Below are positions 24,457 to 33,130 of a DNA stretch of 58,762 nt, piece after piece. Position 1 is the first letter of the stretch. Each line of letters begins with the position of its first letter. The stretch is taken from assembly GCA_010084195.1 (NCBI GenBank), contig RGPS01000011.1, positions 1-58,762 of the forward strand, written 5' to 3'. The position numbers were made by a program, and so were the translations under genes. The notes beneath the pieces are model-generated. The model saw nothing but the letters and a program-made list of their open reading frames with translations. It had not been told where the DNA came from and ran no database searches. The stretch comes from Terriglobia bacterium. GTDB taxonomy: Bacteria; Acidobacteriota; Terriglobia; Bryobacterales; Bryobacteraceae.

Positions 24457-25521
24457 GTGCACACTTTGACGATTCAGCCTGTTCTTCTTGCGGCACTGTT
24501 AGGTTTGGTTTCCGGCGCTGCGGCCATGGCTCAGCCGGGCGGCCCAGTGAAAGCCGCGTTCAACAACGTGATTAAGCTGAATGCCTATGCAGACAACTGG
24601 TGTATGGTCTACCTTAACGGGAAGCTCGCCGGGGTGGACCAGATTGAGTTTCTGCCCCACAATGTTCTGGCCATCAACGTGCTGCCGACCTATCCCATGA
24701 CTATTGCGGTTCTGGCAAAGGACAACGCCGACCCAAAAACCGGCCTCGAATACGGCACGCAGATTGGAGACGCCGGCTTCATACTCAAGCTGTCGGATGG
24801 CACAGTTACGAGTTCGGCGTGGAAGGCGAAGAGCTTCTTCACCGGACCGCTGAACAGCAGCATCGCGAGCCCAAAGGTGCGCTACACACCTATCCCGGCA
24901 AACTGGTTTGCTCCAGGGTTTGACGACAGTACCTGGGAAAGTGCCACAGAGTACACGGCATCAAGGGTAAATCCGGATGGTGACTATTCCAGCTACGATT
25001 TCTCCGGCGCGAAGTTCATCTGGACCAGTGATCTGAATCTGGACAACACAGTCATTTTTCGCTACACCGCACCAAAACCAGCGAACTACGTGAAGACGTG
25101 GACTGCGGATGGTGACATCGACATCACCAACGTAGTCAATGAGGCGAGGCTGGCACCACCGCCAGCGCCAGCGCTTTTCCAGGTGAATTCGGAGGGGGTG
25201 GCTGCGGGGTATGTCCTCAGGGTTCGGGGCGCGCAACAACTGGTGGAGCAGTTCGCCGGATCTTCAATCGAGCTGGGACCAGGAACCGACCAGGTCTACC
25301 TTGTGCTCTATGGGGGGAACCTGCCGGCTGTTATCTCTGCGACGGCAACTATTGGCGGCGTCGCTGCTGAGGTCGCTTATGCCGGCGCTCTAACTCCGGC
25401 CAATGGTGTGGCGCAGTTTAATCTGGCAATCCCGAGAACGCTGGCCGGCACCGGGCTGGCCGAAGTCGTGGTGACCGTGAACGGTAAGAACTCCAATTCT
25501 GTGTACGTGAGCATCCAATGA
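24457..25521 (+). CDS. secreted lectin-like protein with TIGR03437 C-terminus
   Basis: From the GTG at 24457 the product is 354 residues: signal peptide (ending near GAAAMAQ), then a beta-sandwich of the galactose-binding type (NWCMVYLNGKLAGVD; FDDSTWESATEY; FRYT), then a C-terminal TIGR03437 domain (VLYGGNLP, then AATIGGVAAEV-like strand, and VVVTVNGKNSNSVYV). TIGR03437 is largely restricted to Solibacter relatives and is of unknown function. The frame is open further upstream to 24346, but that would overlap the previous gene. The stop overlaps the next start by 4 nt. Confidence 0.75.
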   Translation: MHTLTIQPVLLAALLGLVSGAAAMAQPGGPVKAAFNNVIKLNAYADNWCMVYLNGKLAGVDQIEFLPHNVLAINVLPTYPMTIAVLAKDNADPKTGLEYGTQIGDAGFILKLSDGTVTSSAWKAKSFFTGPLNSSIASPKVRYTPIPANWFAPGFDDSTWESATEYTASRVNPDGDYSSYDFSGAKFIWTSDLNLDNTVIFRYTAPKPANYVKTWTADGDIDITNVVNEARLAPPPAPALFQVNSEGVAAGYVLRVRGAQQLVEQFAGSSIELGPGTDQVYLVLYGGNLPAVISATATIGGVAAEVAYAGALTPANGVAQFNLAIPRTLAGTGLAEVVVTVNGKNSNSVYVSIQ

Positions 25522-27782
25522 AACATCCTTTAGGCTGTCGGATCCTGCTTCTTCTCCTGACCGGTGTGGCTGCCGGGGCCCAGTCTGGACCCTTGATCGA
25601 TCACATGGTGACGGCGAGTGGTTTCGGTGCTTATCCGGGTGTGGCCGCGCCCGGTTCATGGGTCGAAATTTATGGCTCCAATCTGGCGGGCACTACCAGG
25701 GAATGGGCTGCGGCTGATTTCTCCGGGGCAGTTGCGCCCACCAGTCTCGATGCTGTCAGTGTTACGGTCAACGGGACTCCGGCGTACATCAGCTACGTCA
25801 GTCCGTCCCAGATCAATATGCAGCTACCTGACGGGTTGCCGGTCGGGGCCAATGCAGTGGTGGTCAAATATCAGTCAGTGTCGAGCGTGGGGGCTCCATT
25901 GGTAATTGCATCGCAGCAGCCTGGGTTGCTTGCTCCGTCGTCTTTCAACGTGGAGGGTAAGCAATACGTCGTCGCGATTCATGCCTCGTCGGGGGCCTTT
26001 GTTGGCAATGGCTCGGTTGCCAATGTCGCGGCAGCGCCTGCGCTGGCCGGTGAAACCTTAGTGCTGTATGGCATCGGTTTTGGGCCGGTAATCCCGAGCG
26101 GCGTCGGCGGACGCGTGGCCAGCGGGCTGACATCCCTTTCGGGCAGTCTGGCCATCAGCATTGGTGGTACTCCGGCGACCATCAACTATGCCGGGCTCGC
26201 CCCGGGCGTGGTGGGTTTGTATCAGTTCAATATGGTGGTACCTGCAATTCTGACCACAGGGGATTTGCCGGTGGTGGGTACCTTGAACGGCATTGCAATT
26301 CCCCAGACTCTGGTGCTGCCGGTCAAAGCTCCGGATCCACTTCCGGGCAGTTTCACTCTCACCAGTTCAGTGGGTGCGAATGGCGGAACGCTCCCCGCTA
26401 CCTACACATGCGACGGCCAGGGCTCGACTATTCCCTTGACGTGGACGGGTGCGCCGTCCGGAACAAAAGAATATGCGGTGCTGATGACGACGATACCCGG
26501 GGACGGTACCACTAAGTGGAACTGGGTACTCTACAAAGTTCCCGCAACGACGACGAGTCTCCCGCGCGACAGCTTTCTGGCTGGCACGCTGGGCCTTGGC
26601 AGTGATGGCCCTGGTACCATCTACAACCCACCCTGTGCCCAAGGGCCGGGTGCCAAGGTATACACGTGGACGGTCTATGCCCTTTCGGGCACGCCGACGT
26701 TTTCCGTGCCTGCAAGTCAGGTAACGGGCCAGATGGTGACCGATGCGATCGCTCCCCTCAAGCTGGCATCGGCGACTTTGAATCTTAGTGCGACCCGAAC
26801 TGCCACTACAGGTTCCAGCACTGGTTGCGGCTACATTATCAGTTCCGTTCGGGCGTCGAAATCAGGGATTCCGGTGGTGACCTGCGATGCAACTTACGCC
26901 TACATCAGCTCGAACGGCATTACTGCGCAGCCCATGATGAACGGGATCACGTCCACCAACCTGCAGGTCCCCATTCCCGTCAACTTCAACGGGGCCAATG
27001 CGTGGAAGATCCCGCTCAATCCGGCGATTGCAGGTTCACCGACATCGGTAGTCGATGGCCCACTGGGTGTTGCGATCAATGGTGTGCCAATCTTCAATCC
27101 CTGTACCCAGGGTGGCTGCGTCACCGGAGGGGATACCAAAGTTCTTGGCCAGCTTGACACCTGCAACGGGCACTCGGGACGGGCCGACGACTACCACTAT
27201 CATGCTGCGCCCACCTGCATGATGGCTGACCAGCCGACCAATTACTGGGATACTCATCCTCTCGGCTGGGCGCTGGATGGATTCCCGATTTTTGGGTACC
27301 GCGATGCAGATGGCACCACCGCGACGCGCGACAGCATTTGCGGGGGCAACACCAGGACGGTGCCGAATGCTCCTGCCGGATATGCCTATCACGTTACCGA
27401 TGCCTCTCCTTACGTCACGAACTGCCTGATTGGTACTCCGAGTCCGGATCTTGCCGGACAAGGGGCTAAGTACAGGCCCATGCGACAGCCTCCGGTAACA
27501 CCTTTCAACGTGTCGGGGATGACCTTGACGACCGACCCCGGTGATGGCTACCAGGTCCTGCAGTTCACCTCTGCGATTCGTTTTACGACCAATGAAACGG
27601 GCACGGACAGCTATGTCAATCAACCGGGCACCTACAAGATCCGTTACAAGCAGGTCACCGGGGCAGAACTTGCGGCTCTGTTGGCCCTCCGGCAGAATGC
27701 CAACGCCACCACATGCTGGAGTTTCCAGTTCACGAATAATGGAGGCGACACCACGCAGCCTTCCATTTCATACTGCAAATGA
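25518..27782 (+). CDS. secreted three-domain fusion: TIGR03437, PEBP-like, YHYH
   Basis: A 754-residue exported protein. After a signal peptide come (1) a TIGR03437 region with GSWVEIYGSNLAG and a second ETLVLYGIGFGPV, to about residue 275; (2) a phosphatidylethanolamine-binding-protein-like (PEBP/YbhB) domain, about 280-430, with ATYTCDGQGSTIPLTWTG; (3) a YHYH domain, about 440-754, named for GRADDYHYHAAP, with HPLGWALDGFPIFGYRD. YHYH proteins are secreted and possibly metal binding; their function is unresolved. ATGA overlaps occur at both ends of the gene, so it is translated with its neighbours. The domain combination is unusual as far as I know. Confidence 0.85.
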   Translation: MKHPLGCRILLLLLTGVAAGAQSGPLIDHMVTASGFGAYPGVAAPGSWVEIYGSNLAGTTREWAAADFSGAVAPTSLDAVSVTVNGTPAYISYVSPSQINMQLPDGLPVGANAVVVKYQSVSSVGAPLVIASQQPGLLAPSSFNVEGKQYVVAIHASSGAFVGNGSVANVAAAPALAGETLVLYGIGFGPVIPSGVGGRVASGLTSLSGSLAISIGGTPATINYAGLAPGVVGLYQFNMVVPAILTTGDLPVVGTLNGIAIPQTLVLPVKAPDPLPGSFTLTSSVGANGGTLPATYTCDGQGSTIPLTWTGAPSGTKEYAVLMTTIPGDGTTKWNWVLYKVPATTTSLPRDSFLAGTLGLGSDGPGTIYNPPCAQGPGAKVYTWTVYALSGTPTFSVPASQVTGQMVTDAIAPLKLASATLNLSATRTATTGSSTGCGYIISSVRASKSGIPVVTCDATYAYISSNGITAQPMMNGITSTNLQVPIPVNFNGANAWKIPLNPAIAGSPTSVVDGPLGVAINGVPIFNPCTQGGCVTGGDTKVLGQLDTCNGHSGRADDYHYHAAPTCMMADQPTNYWDTHPLGWALDGFPIFGYRDADGTTATRDSICGGNTRTVPNAPAGYAYHVTDASPYVTNCLIGTPSPDLAGQGAKYRPMRQPPVTPFNVSGMTLTTDPGDGYQVLQFTSAIRFTTNETGTDSYVNQPGTYKIRYKQVTGAELAALLALRQNANATTCWSFQFTNNGGDTTQPSISYCK

Positions 27783-28342
27783 TGCTGCTGAGAAAACTTA
27801 GGCTGGCTTCGTTTTTACTCCTGGCCGGGGCTTGTATGGCGCATGAGCTGGAAGAAAACAGAGCCACGCTTGTGCTTCGGGACAAAACGCATGTTTCTGT
27901 CACGCTATATGTTGCTTTGGCTGACCCTCTTCGCCTGGTACTGGCACCGCAACAACCGCTGCCCGAGTTTCTCGCGGTGTACTCCGCGATGAACCCTGCG
28001 GAGCTGCAGAAACAATTGGTGCGCGCCCAGAGCCGATTTCAGGCGAAGGTGAAACTTTCTCTTCCTGCGGGGGGCGAGATTTCGCTCACGAACTGGGTTT
28101 GGCCAGATGCCCGGAAAGTCCAGGCTTTGTTTCAGCAACGAATCATGCAGGCGGTTGTGGATCCTGCCGGCCACAGTCACGAAGATCCGCTTGAGATTCA
28201 TGCGGAAGTGGTGGCAACCGTGGAGATTACATCGGTTCGGGTACAGTTTCCGGAAGAGTTCGGCAAGGTTCTTGTGGTCGTATATCGCCCGACTCAGATA
28301 TGGGTTGAGCCGAAGACGGTGTCTCCGGTGATCCGCTTCTGA
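27779..28342 (+). CDS. small exported protein, predicted mature N-terminal His
   Basis: The 187-residue protein has a signal peptide ending ACMA, so the mature chain would start HELEENRATL. It is beta-rich, and a His/Glu cluster GHSHEDPLEIH lies near residues 129-139. I recognise no family. A mature N-terminal His plus an internal His cluster recalls copper histidine-brace proteins such as CopC, but this is inference. It overlaps the YHYH gene by 4 nt (ATGATG at the junction) and precedes the HupE/UreJ-like gene by 300 bp. Confidence 0.7.
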   Translation: MMLLRKLRLASFLLLAGACMAHELEENRATLVLRDKTHVSVTLYVALADPLRLVLAPQQPLPEFLAVYSAMNPAELQKQLVRAQSRFQAKVKLSLPAGGEISLTNWVWPDARKVQALFQQRIMQAVVDPAGHSHEDPLEIHAEVVATVEITSVRVQFPEEFGKVLVVVYRPTQIWVEPKTVSPVIRF

Positions 28343-28642
28343 CGGTGGATGTGGGCGCCTCGTGTTTCCCCATACTCTGCAGCTCGTGTTTATGCCCTCT
28401 GCCTGGCCTGAAAATGAAGCGGCTTTCCCTTCACCCGGCAAGTGAGTTTGTGGAAATCGGAATCCCTGGCCCGATGCGGGACCGGCTGGCTACCGCCCCT
28501 GTCTGGTGCAAACGCGGCAGGAATCGGCCGTTTTGCTGCTGAATCGGGCCGACATCCGCTTTCGTGTCGCGCACCCTTTGCTGCTTTCCTGTGCCGCTGC
28601 TGCTCCAGGATATTCGGGGTACCACCGATTCGCAGGGGAGGT
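28343..28642. other. intergenic stretch before the HupE/UreJ-like gene
   Basis: No gene is supported here, although a frame joined to the downstream gene is open throughout. It contains a 27-bp hairpin-forming sequence (28407-28433) that recurs inverted at 31880-31905. AGGGGAGG at 28634-28641 is the probable ribosome site for the next gene. Confidence 0.5.
28407..28433. repeat. dispersed hairpin element, copy A
   Basis: This 27-bp sequence (start CCTGAAAATGAAG, end CCCTTCA) matches the reverse complement of 31880-31905 with two mismatches and one indel. TGAAG and CTTCA arms can pair. Confidence 0.45.
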
Positions 28643-29641
28643 GTGAGAACCTTTTGGTTCAACCTCATGCGTCTCCTTGTTCTGTTTGCACTCGCAGGTC
28701 TGGCCTCGGCCCACACGCTTCAGTTAACGGGCGTCACCGTTCGCATTGAGGGAAACAGTACCGAAGTGAATGTTGTCGCTCACGTCCCGTTGCTGCTGGG
28801 CAAAGACCCGGCGGTGAACATTCCGCAGCGTCTGCAGCTCCAGCTGGACGGGCAGCCCTTCCGCCCGGGCAGCAGCGCAACCCTGAAGTCGGACCCCCTG
28901 AGCGACACTGTGAGCTGGACGGCCCGCGAGGCTCGTGCCGCCGGAGCCGTTGTCGTCTCTGCCCCTCTGTTTCCGGATCGCCCCGAGGACACTACCGTAG
29001 TCCTCGTCTACCGCAACGGCCAACTGATTGACCGGAGTGCCCTGAACCCGGCCCACCCCTCGGCTGTTATCGGGGAGACTGTGTTTGAGGTCATGAGGCG
29101 GTTCGTGCAGATGGGGATCTTCCACATCCTCTCCGGGCCCGACCATATCCTCTTCGTGTTGGGCCTGATTCTTGTGGGCGGTGCCGCTCGCCGTCTGCTG
29201 GGCGTGATTACCGCCTTTACTCTGGCGCATAGTCTGACCGTGTCGCTGACGGCGCTGGGCATGACGAGTCTCTCACCTCGCCTTGTGGAGCCGATGATTG
29301 CGCTGTCCATAGTGGTTGTCGGCCTGGAGAATCTGCTGCGCCGGAAAGCGAACTTCGAGGTGCGGGCCTGGCTTGCTTTCGGGTTTGGCTTTTTTCACGG
29401 CTTCGGTTTTGCAGGTGCCCTGGCCGAGGTGGGGCTTCCGAAGCAGGCAATTGGCTGGTCCCTGGCAAGTTTCAACATTGGTGTAGAGCTTGGCCAGGCC
29501 TTCATCGTCCTGCTCGCGCTGCCCCTCCTCGGGGTTATCCGCAGGAAGAGTGAACGCGTCGGCGATCTGGTAACCCAAGGGACGTCGGCCCTGATTGTCG
29601 GGGCAGGCGCGGTTTGGTTTGTTGCCCGCATATTGGGGTAA
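28643..29641 (+). CDS. HupE/UreJ-type membrane protein with exported N-terminal domain
   Basis: A 332-residue protein: signal peptide ending GLASA (mature start HTLQLTG), a soluble beta domain to about residue 150, then about six to seven membrane helices. The conserved histidine motifs of the HupE/UreJ_2 family are GIFHILSGPDHILFVLGL, FTLAHSLTVSL and FGFFHGFGFAGAL. Relatives are proposed nickel/cobalt or other metal permeases. The GTG at 28643 is chosen for the AGGGGAGG beside it, though the spacing is tight; the ATG at 28667 is the alternative. It closes the apparent exported-protein operon beginning at 24457. Confidence 0.85.
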   Translation: MRTFWFNLMRLLVLFALAGLASAHTLQLTGVTVRIEGNSTEVNVVAHVPLLLGKDPAVNIPQRLQLQLDGQPFRPGSSATLKSDPLSDTVSWTAREARAAGAVVVSAPLFPDRPEDTTVVLVYRNGQLIDRSALNPAHPSAVIGETVFEVMRRFVQMGIFHILSGPDHILFVLGLILVGGAARRLLGVITAFTLAHSLTVSLTALGMTSLSPRLVEPMIALSIVVVGLENLLRRKANFEVRAWLAFGFGFFHGFGFAGALAEVGLPKQAIGWSLASFNIGVELGQAFIVLLALPLLGVIRRKSERVGDLVTQGTSALIVGAGAVWFVARILG

Positions 29642-29746
29642 TGTCATGCTGCTCGATTCATTACTGTAATAGCGTGATACCCTTCTTAACAAGGAGGACT
29701 TCGCTCTGCTCAGTGGTATCTCGAAGACCCTCGGAAGCTGGTGCAC

Positions 29747-31687
29747 ATGAGTGACTCCGTCAGCGACAAAACAAAGGTCCTGATCGTAGCCCTCAACAGC
29801 CGGGATGAGGCAGATCTGCGCGTGCGACTGGAGCGACTTGGATACTCCGTCGCCGTTGCGACTGTTCCCCTGGAGCATGCCCTGCGACAGGCCACCACCG
29901 ACCCTCCTGATCTCGTGCTTCTTGGGGGCGGCGGGCCGACCGATTGCGTTGCCCAACAGGTTCGCGACAGGTTAGACCGACCCGTGATACTGCTCGCCAG
30001 CGGTTCTGCCGACGACGACCTGCCCGACGACGACCTGCCCGACGACGACCTGCCCAATGCTGCCGAGCCGTTTCCTTTGCTCGTCCTTCCCTGTACCAAT
30101 CGCGAATTGCACTTTAATATTCAAACTGCGGTCTTGCGACATAAAGCTGAACAAGCGCTCACTCGGCAGCGGGCCGACCTGCATGCGACTCTTAGCTGTC
30201 TGGCAGATGCCGTAGTGGTGACGGATGCTGAAGGTCGGGTCCGTAGCATCAATGTCGCGGGCGAACGCTTGACGGGCTGGCCGGAAGTGGAGGCTGCGGG
30301 GCGTTTCGCCTCCGGGATCCTGAACCTGCTCGACCCCGTCACCCGACTTCCGCTGACTCCGATTGAAGACGCCCTTGGGGGGCGGGCTCCGGTCGGCACC
30401 AGGCAATTTATTCTCGTAGCGCGCAATGGAAGGGAGCGGACTATTGAAGATTCTACGGCACTCCTGTCGGCAAAATCTGCCGCGACCGCGGTTCCGCAGC
30501 GAGACTCGCTGACGGGGTGTGTCTTTGCTTTTCGTGACATTACTGAAAAACTCCGCGCCGAGCGGGAATCACAACAGGTTTGGAGAATGGAGTCACTGGG
30601 GCGGCTTGCCGCGGGCCTTGCGAACGACTTCAATAATCTGCTCACCGTGATTGTGGGTGCTGGTACCGGCGGAATCGAAGCCCTGTCGTCGAGCCCGGCA
30701 GCCTCCAAAGATGCCGCAGTTGAGTGCTTCAGTCAGATCCTGACTGCGGCAGATAGTGGTGCCCAGCTCGCTCGCAAGCTGCTTTCGCTGGGGGGGAGAC
30801 AGACTCTCACCAGAACGCTTTTTGCGCTGAATGACCTCGTGCTGGAACTGGCACCGGCCATGCGCGCTACGCTCTGTGACGAAGTTGGCCTCGAAATTCA
30901 GGCGGTGGCCCGGAATTCCACCATTTTGGCCGATCGCCAACAAATCGAACAGGTAATTTTGAACCTGTTCCTGAACGCCAGGGATGCGATTGCAGGGGCG
31001 GGAAAGATCACGCTTGCAACCGGGTCCGGTGCCTCGCCTGGTGAAGTTCGTCTCACCGTCACTGATACGGGAGTTGGAATTCCGGTCGAGCTGCACTCGC
31101 GGATCTTTGAGCCGTTTTTTACGACCAGACAACCGGCACTGGGTACCGGTTTGGGCCTCACCGGTATCTATGGCATTGTCACCCAGAGCGGTGGCCGCGT
31201 CGACCTCACTTCCACCGTTGGCACAGGTTCGGCTTTTGTGGTCACTTTCCAGCTTGCAGACACCACCACCGCGGCTGCGCTCATTCCGGGCACCGATGCC
31301 GTCGCAGCAACAAACTCGGTCGTCCTCCTTGTTGAAGATGATCCTGCAGTGCGGCAACTGCAAACAATGGTCCTCGAGTCGGCAGGGTTAAAGGTCCGGG
31401 CCGCCGCGAGCGGCGAAACGGCTCTGTGTCTTTTTCAGACCGCACCCGACGACATTGGCCTGTTGGTCACAGACGTTCTCATGCCGGGGATGAGTGGCCT
31501 TGATCTGGCGCGTCAGCTTCAGGCCCTCCGACCAGCCCTCCCCGTACTATTTGTTTCGGGTTTTTCAGGTGAATTCATGGAGATGGAGGGCTTTCCGCCG
31601 GGCCAGGCAGGCTTTCTCGAAAAGCCTTTCCATCCGCAAAGTTTCAAGGATGCGGTGCTCCGGATGCTCAGCACCAGAGATCTTTAG
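29747..31687 (+). CDS. degenerate hybrid sensor histidine kinase
   Basis: The 646-residue protein has a receiver-like domain (1-125), a PAS domain (about 145-260), a dimerisation/phosphoacceptor helix, a HATPase_c domain and a C-terminal receiver (about 525-646). The first receiver lacks its Asp ([10 protein letters not shown]) and the KPF lysine (LVLPC). The helix that normally reads AHDFNNLL reads ANDFNNLL, so the phospho-accepting His is Asn293. The ATP site looks intact: N box [23 protein letters not shown]. The last receiver keeps its acidic pair (VEDD), the phosphoacceptor Asp (VTDVLMPG) and KPF. The ATG is preceded by GGAAG. A 15-bp repeat adds DDDLP units inside the first receiver. 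Confidence 0.88.
   Translation: MSDSVSDKTKVLIVALNSRDEADLRVRLERLGYSVAVATVPLEHALRQATTDPPDLVLLGGGGPTDCVAQQVRDRLDRPVILLASGSADDDLPDDDLPDDDLPNAAEPFPLLVLPCTNRELHFNIQTAVLRHKAEQALTRQRADLHATLSCLADAVVVTDAEGRVRSINVAGERLTGWPEVEAAGRFASGILNLLDPVTRLPLTPIEDALGGRAPVGTRQFILVARNGRERTIEDSTALLSAKSAATAVPQRDSLTGCVFAFRDITEKLRAERESQQVWRMESLGRLAAGLANDFNNLLTVIVGAGTGGIEALSSSPAASKDAAVECFSQILTAADSGAQLARKLLSLGGRQTLTRTLFALNDLVLELAPAMRATLCDEVGLEIQAVARNSTILADRQQIEQVILNLFLNARDAIAGAGKITLATGSGASPGEVRLTVTDTGVGIPVELHSRIFEPFFTTRQPALGTGLGLTGIYGIVTQSGGRVDLTSTVGTGSAFVVTFQLADTTTAAALIPGTDAVAATNSVVLLVEDDPAVRQLQTMVLESAGLKVRAAASGETALCLFQTAPDDIGLLVTDVLMPGMSGLDLARQLQALRPALPVLFVSGFSGEFMEMEGFPPGQAGFLEKPFHPQSFKDAVLRMLSTRDL
30011..30055 (+). repeat. 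15-bp tandem repeat, three exact copies
   Basis: GACGACGACCTGCCC is repeated exactly at 30011, 30026 and 30041. It encodes DDDLP three times within the degenerate N-terminal receiver of the hybrid kinase. The identical copies suggest recent expansion. Confidence 0.95.
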
Positions 31688-32452
31688 TTACTTTCCGGTT
31701 GCCCGCGCAGGTTGCCCGGCGGGGGGGCGCGACATAAGCGTGGAAGCCCCCGGCCTGATGTGGGGCCGCCTGGCAGTCGGCGCGGCGGTTGCCGGCGTTT
31801 CCTGACAGAAAATGTTTGGCGCATAGCGTTTTTTTTCACTGTCCACGCCCCTTTGGTCACGGCTACGCCGTTCTTAGGCTGAAGGGAAGCCCCTTCACTT
31901 TCAGGTCATTGATTCGGCTACAGTTCAACTGCTCCGCACTCTCACCGATTGGGTGCGAACGGCTTTCCGGGCACAGGTTGGCCAACTGCCGCGTTAGGGT
32001 AATGGGAGGGGGCGCACGACAGGCGCAGGGTGGAGTCAACCACAGCTTGCCACGCCCGGTCCCCCTCCGCTATCTTTCACTCCTGCCTCCCCAGGTTTCT
32101 GGCGCTATGGACCCGGCCTCAGCCCGGACAAGGCTCTTATGTCGCGCACTCGGCCCGATGGCGCGTGTTGACAACCCAGGACTTCGTTCTGAACCGCGAC
32201 CGTGAGGAGCAGTCCACGGTGGGCAAAATCGACTCTTGCGCCTGCCCCGGCACCGCCCCGGGAAGCCGTTGTCCGGGCTGAGTCAAAGCGTGCCTTTCTC
32301 AGAAAGCGCAAGGGCCGCAGGGCGCGGCGTAAAACTGGGCAGAACAACCCGCAAATTCCCCCAGCCCACGTCACTTCTGGCCCAGGCTGGCCAGCGGCTT
32401 ACCTTCAACTGGAAGGGCGCCGGCGAACTCGTGTTTGCCGCCGCCCCTTCCG
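31688..32452. other. gene-free stretch between convergent genes
   Basis: This 765-bp interval separates the kinase (plus) from the end of the giant gene (minus). Open frames exist on both strands but are Arg/Pro-rich, lack ribosome sites and show no family signature. It contains the second copy of the dispersed hairpin (31880-31905) and an 8-T run near 31830. It may be decayed coding DNA; no parent can be identified. Confidence 0.5.
31880..31905. repeat. dispersed hairpin element, copy B
   Basis: TGAAGGG and CCCTTCA arms surround AAGC, followed by CTTTCAGG. The reverse complement matches 28407-28433 almost completely. Confidence 0.45.
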
Positions 32453-33130
32453 CTATTTGGGGACGTATGGCAGCAACACCGGAGTGCTGGAACTTCCTTC
32501 CTGTGTGACCGTGATCCGGGGATTTCCCGCATCCAGCCCTTCCGGAACCTCGAAGTTCATCTGGTAGAGTCCGACCAGGCCTGGCGTGAGGCCAACAAAC
32601 GCGATCTTTGCGTCTTTGCCTCCGATAGACAGGGTGGGGAGCGAATTCGGCCGGGCCAGAATGTCTCCCGGTGCCGCGCCACCGCTGGCAGGGTTGTTGT
32701 CTGTTGCGCCCAAACCGGAAAGATAAGCGATTGCAGTCTCGCCACCTTTAGCAGGAGACTTTGCGGTAATCAGGCTGCCATCCGCGTGCTGCGCAATCAC
32801 CGTGCCATCCGCATAGGCGGCCAGGCCGGGAACAACGTTGGTCAGCTGGATCGCATCCGGAGTCGAAAGTGCGCCGTTTGCCGAAATAATCACCTGGTAT
32901 TGTTTGTTTGGCTCCAGTTCATAGGGGATCTGCGCATTCACCTGGCCGGGGCTGGTAAAGTACAGCGGTGCCTTGATCCCGCCAATCAGGACCTGTGTGC
33001 CATTCACCGCAGTGGGAAGCGGTACGGCAGCTGGCACGCCTGTGAGGACGGCGAGGTTGGAGCCGTACACCGCCACGATGTTACCCGGCGCAAGCGGCGC
33101 TCCGACCAGGGGCGAGAACGCGTGTACGGT
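32453..33130 (-). other. TIGR03437 C-terminal domain of the giant protein
   Basis: The final roughly 225 residues contain GNIVAVYGSNLA, TSPGQVNAQIPYEL and GLTPGLVGLYQMNFEVP, the TIGR03437 pattern also present in the products of 24457-25521 and 25518-27782. Its terminal position on an otherwise unanchored protein suggests a role in secretion or surface retention. Confidence 0.8.

Noticed and set aside
31789..32205. 138-codon plus-strand frame after the kinase
   Set aside because: It has no signature; part of it is just the translation of the dispersed hairpin.
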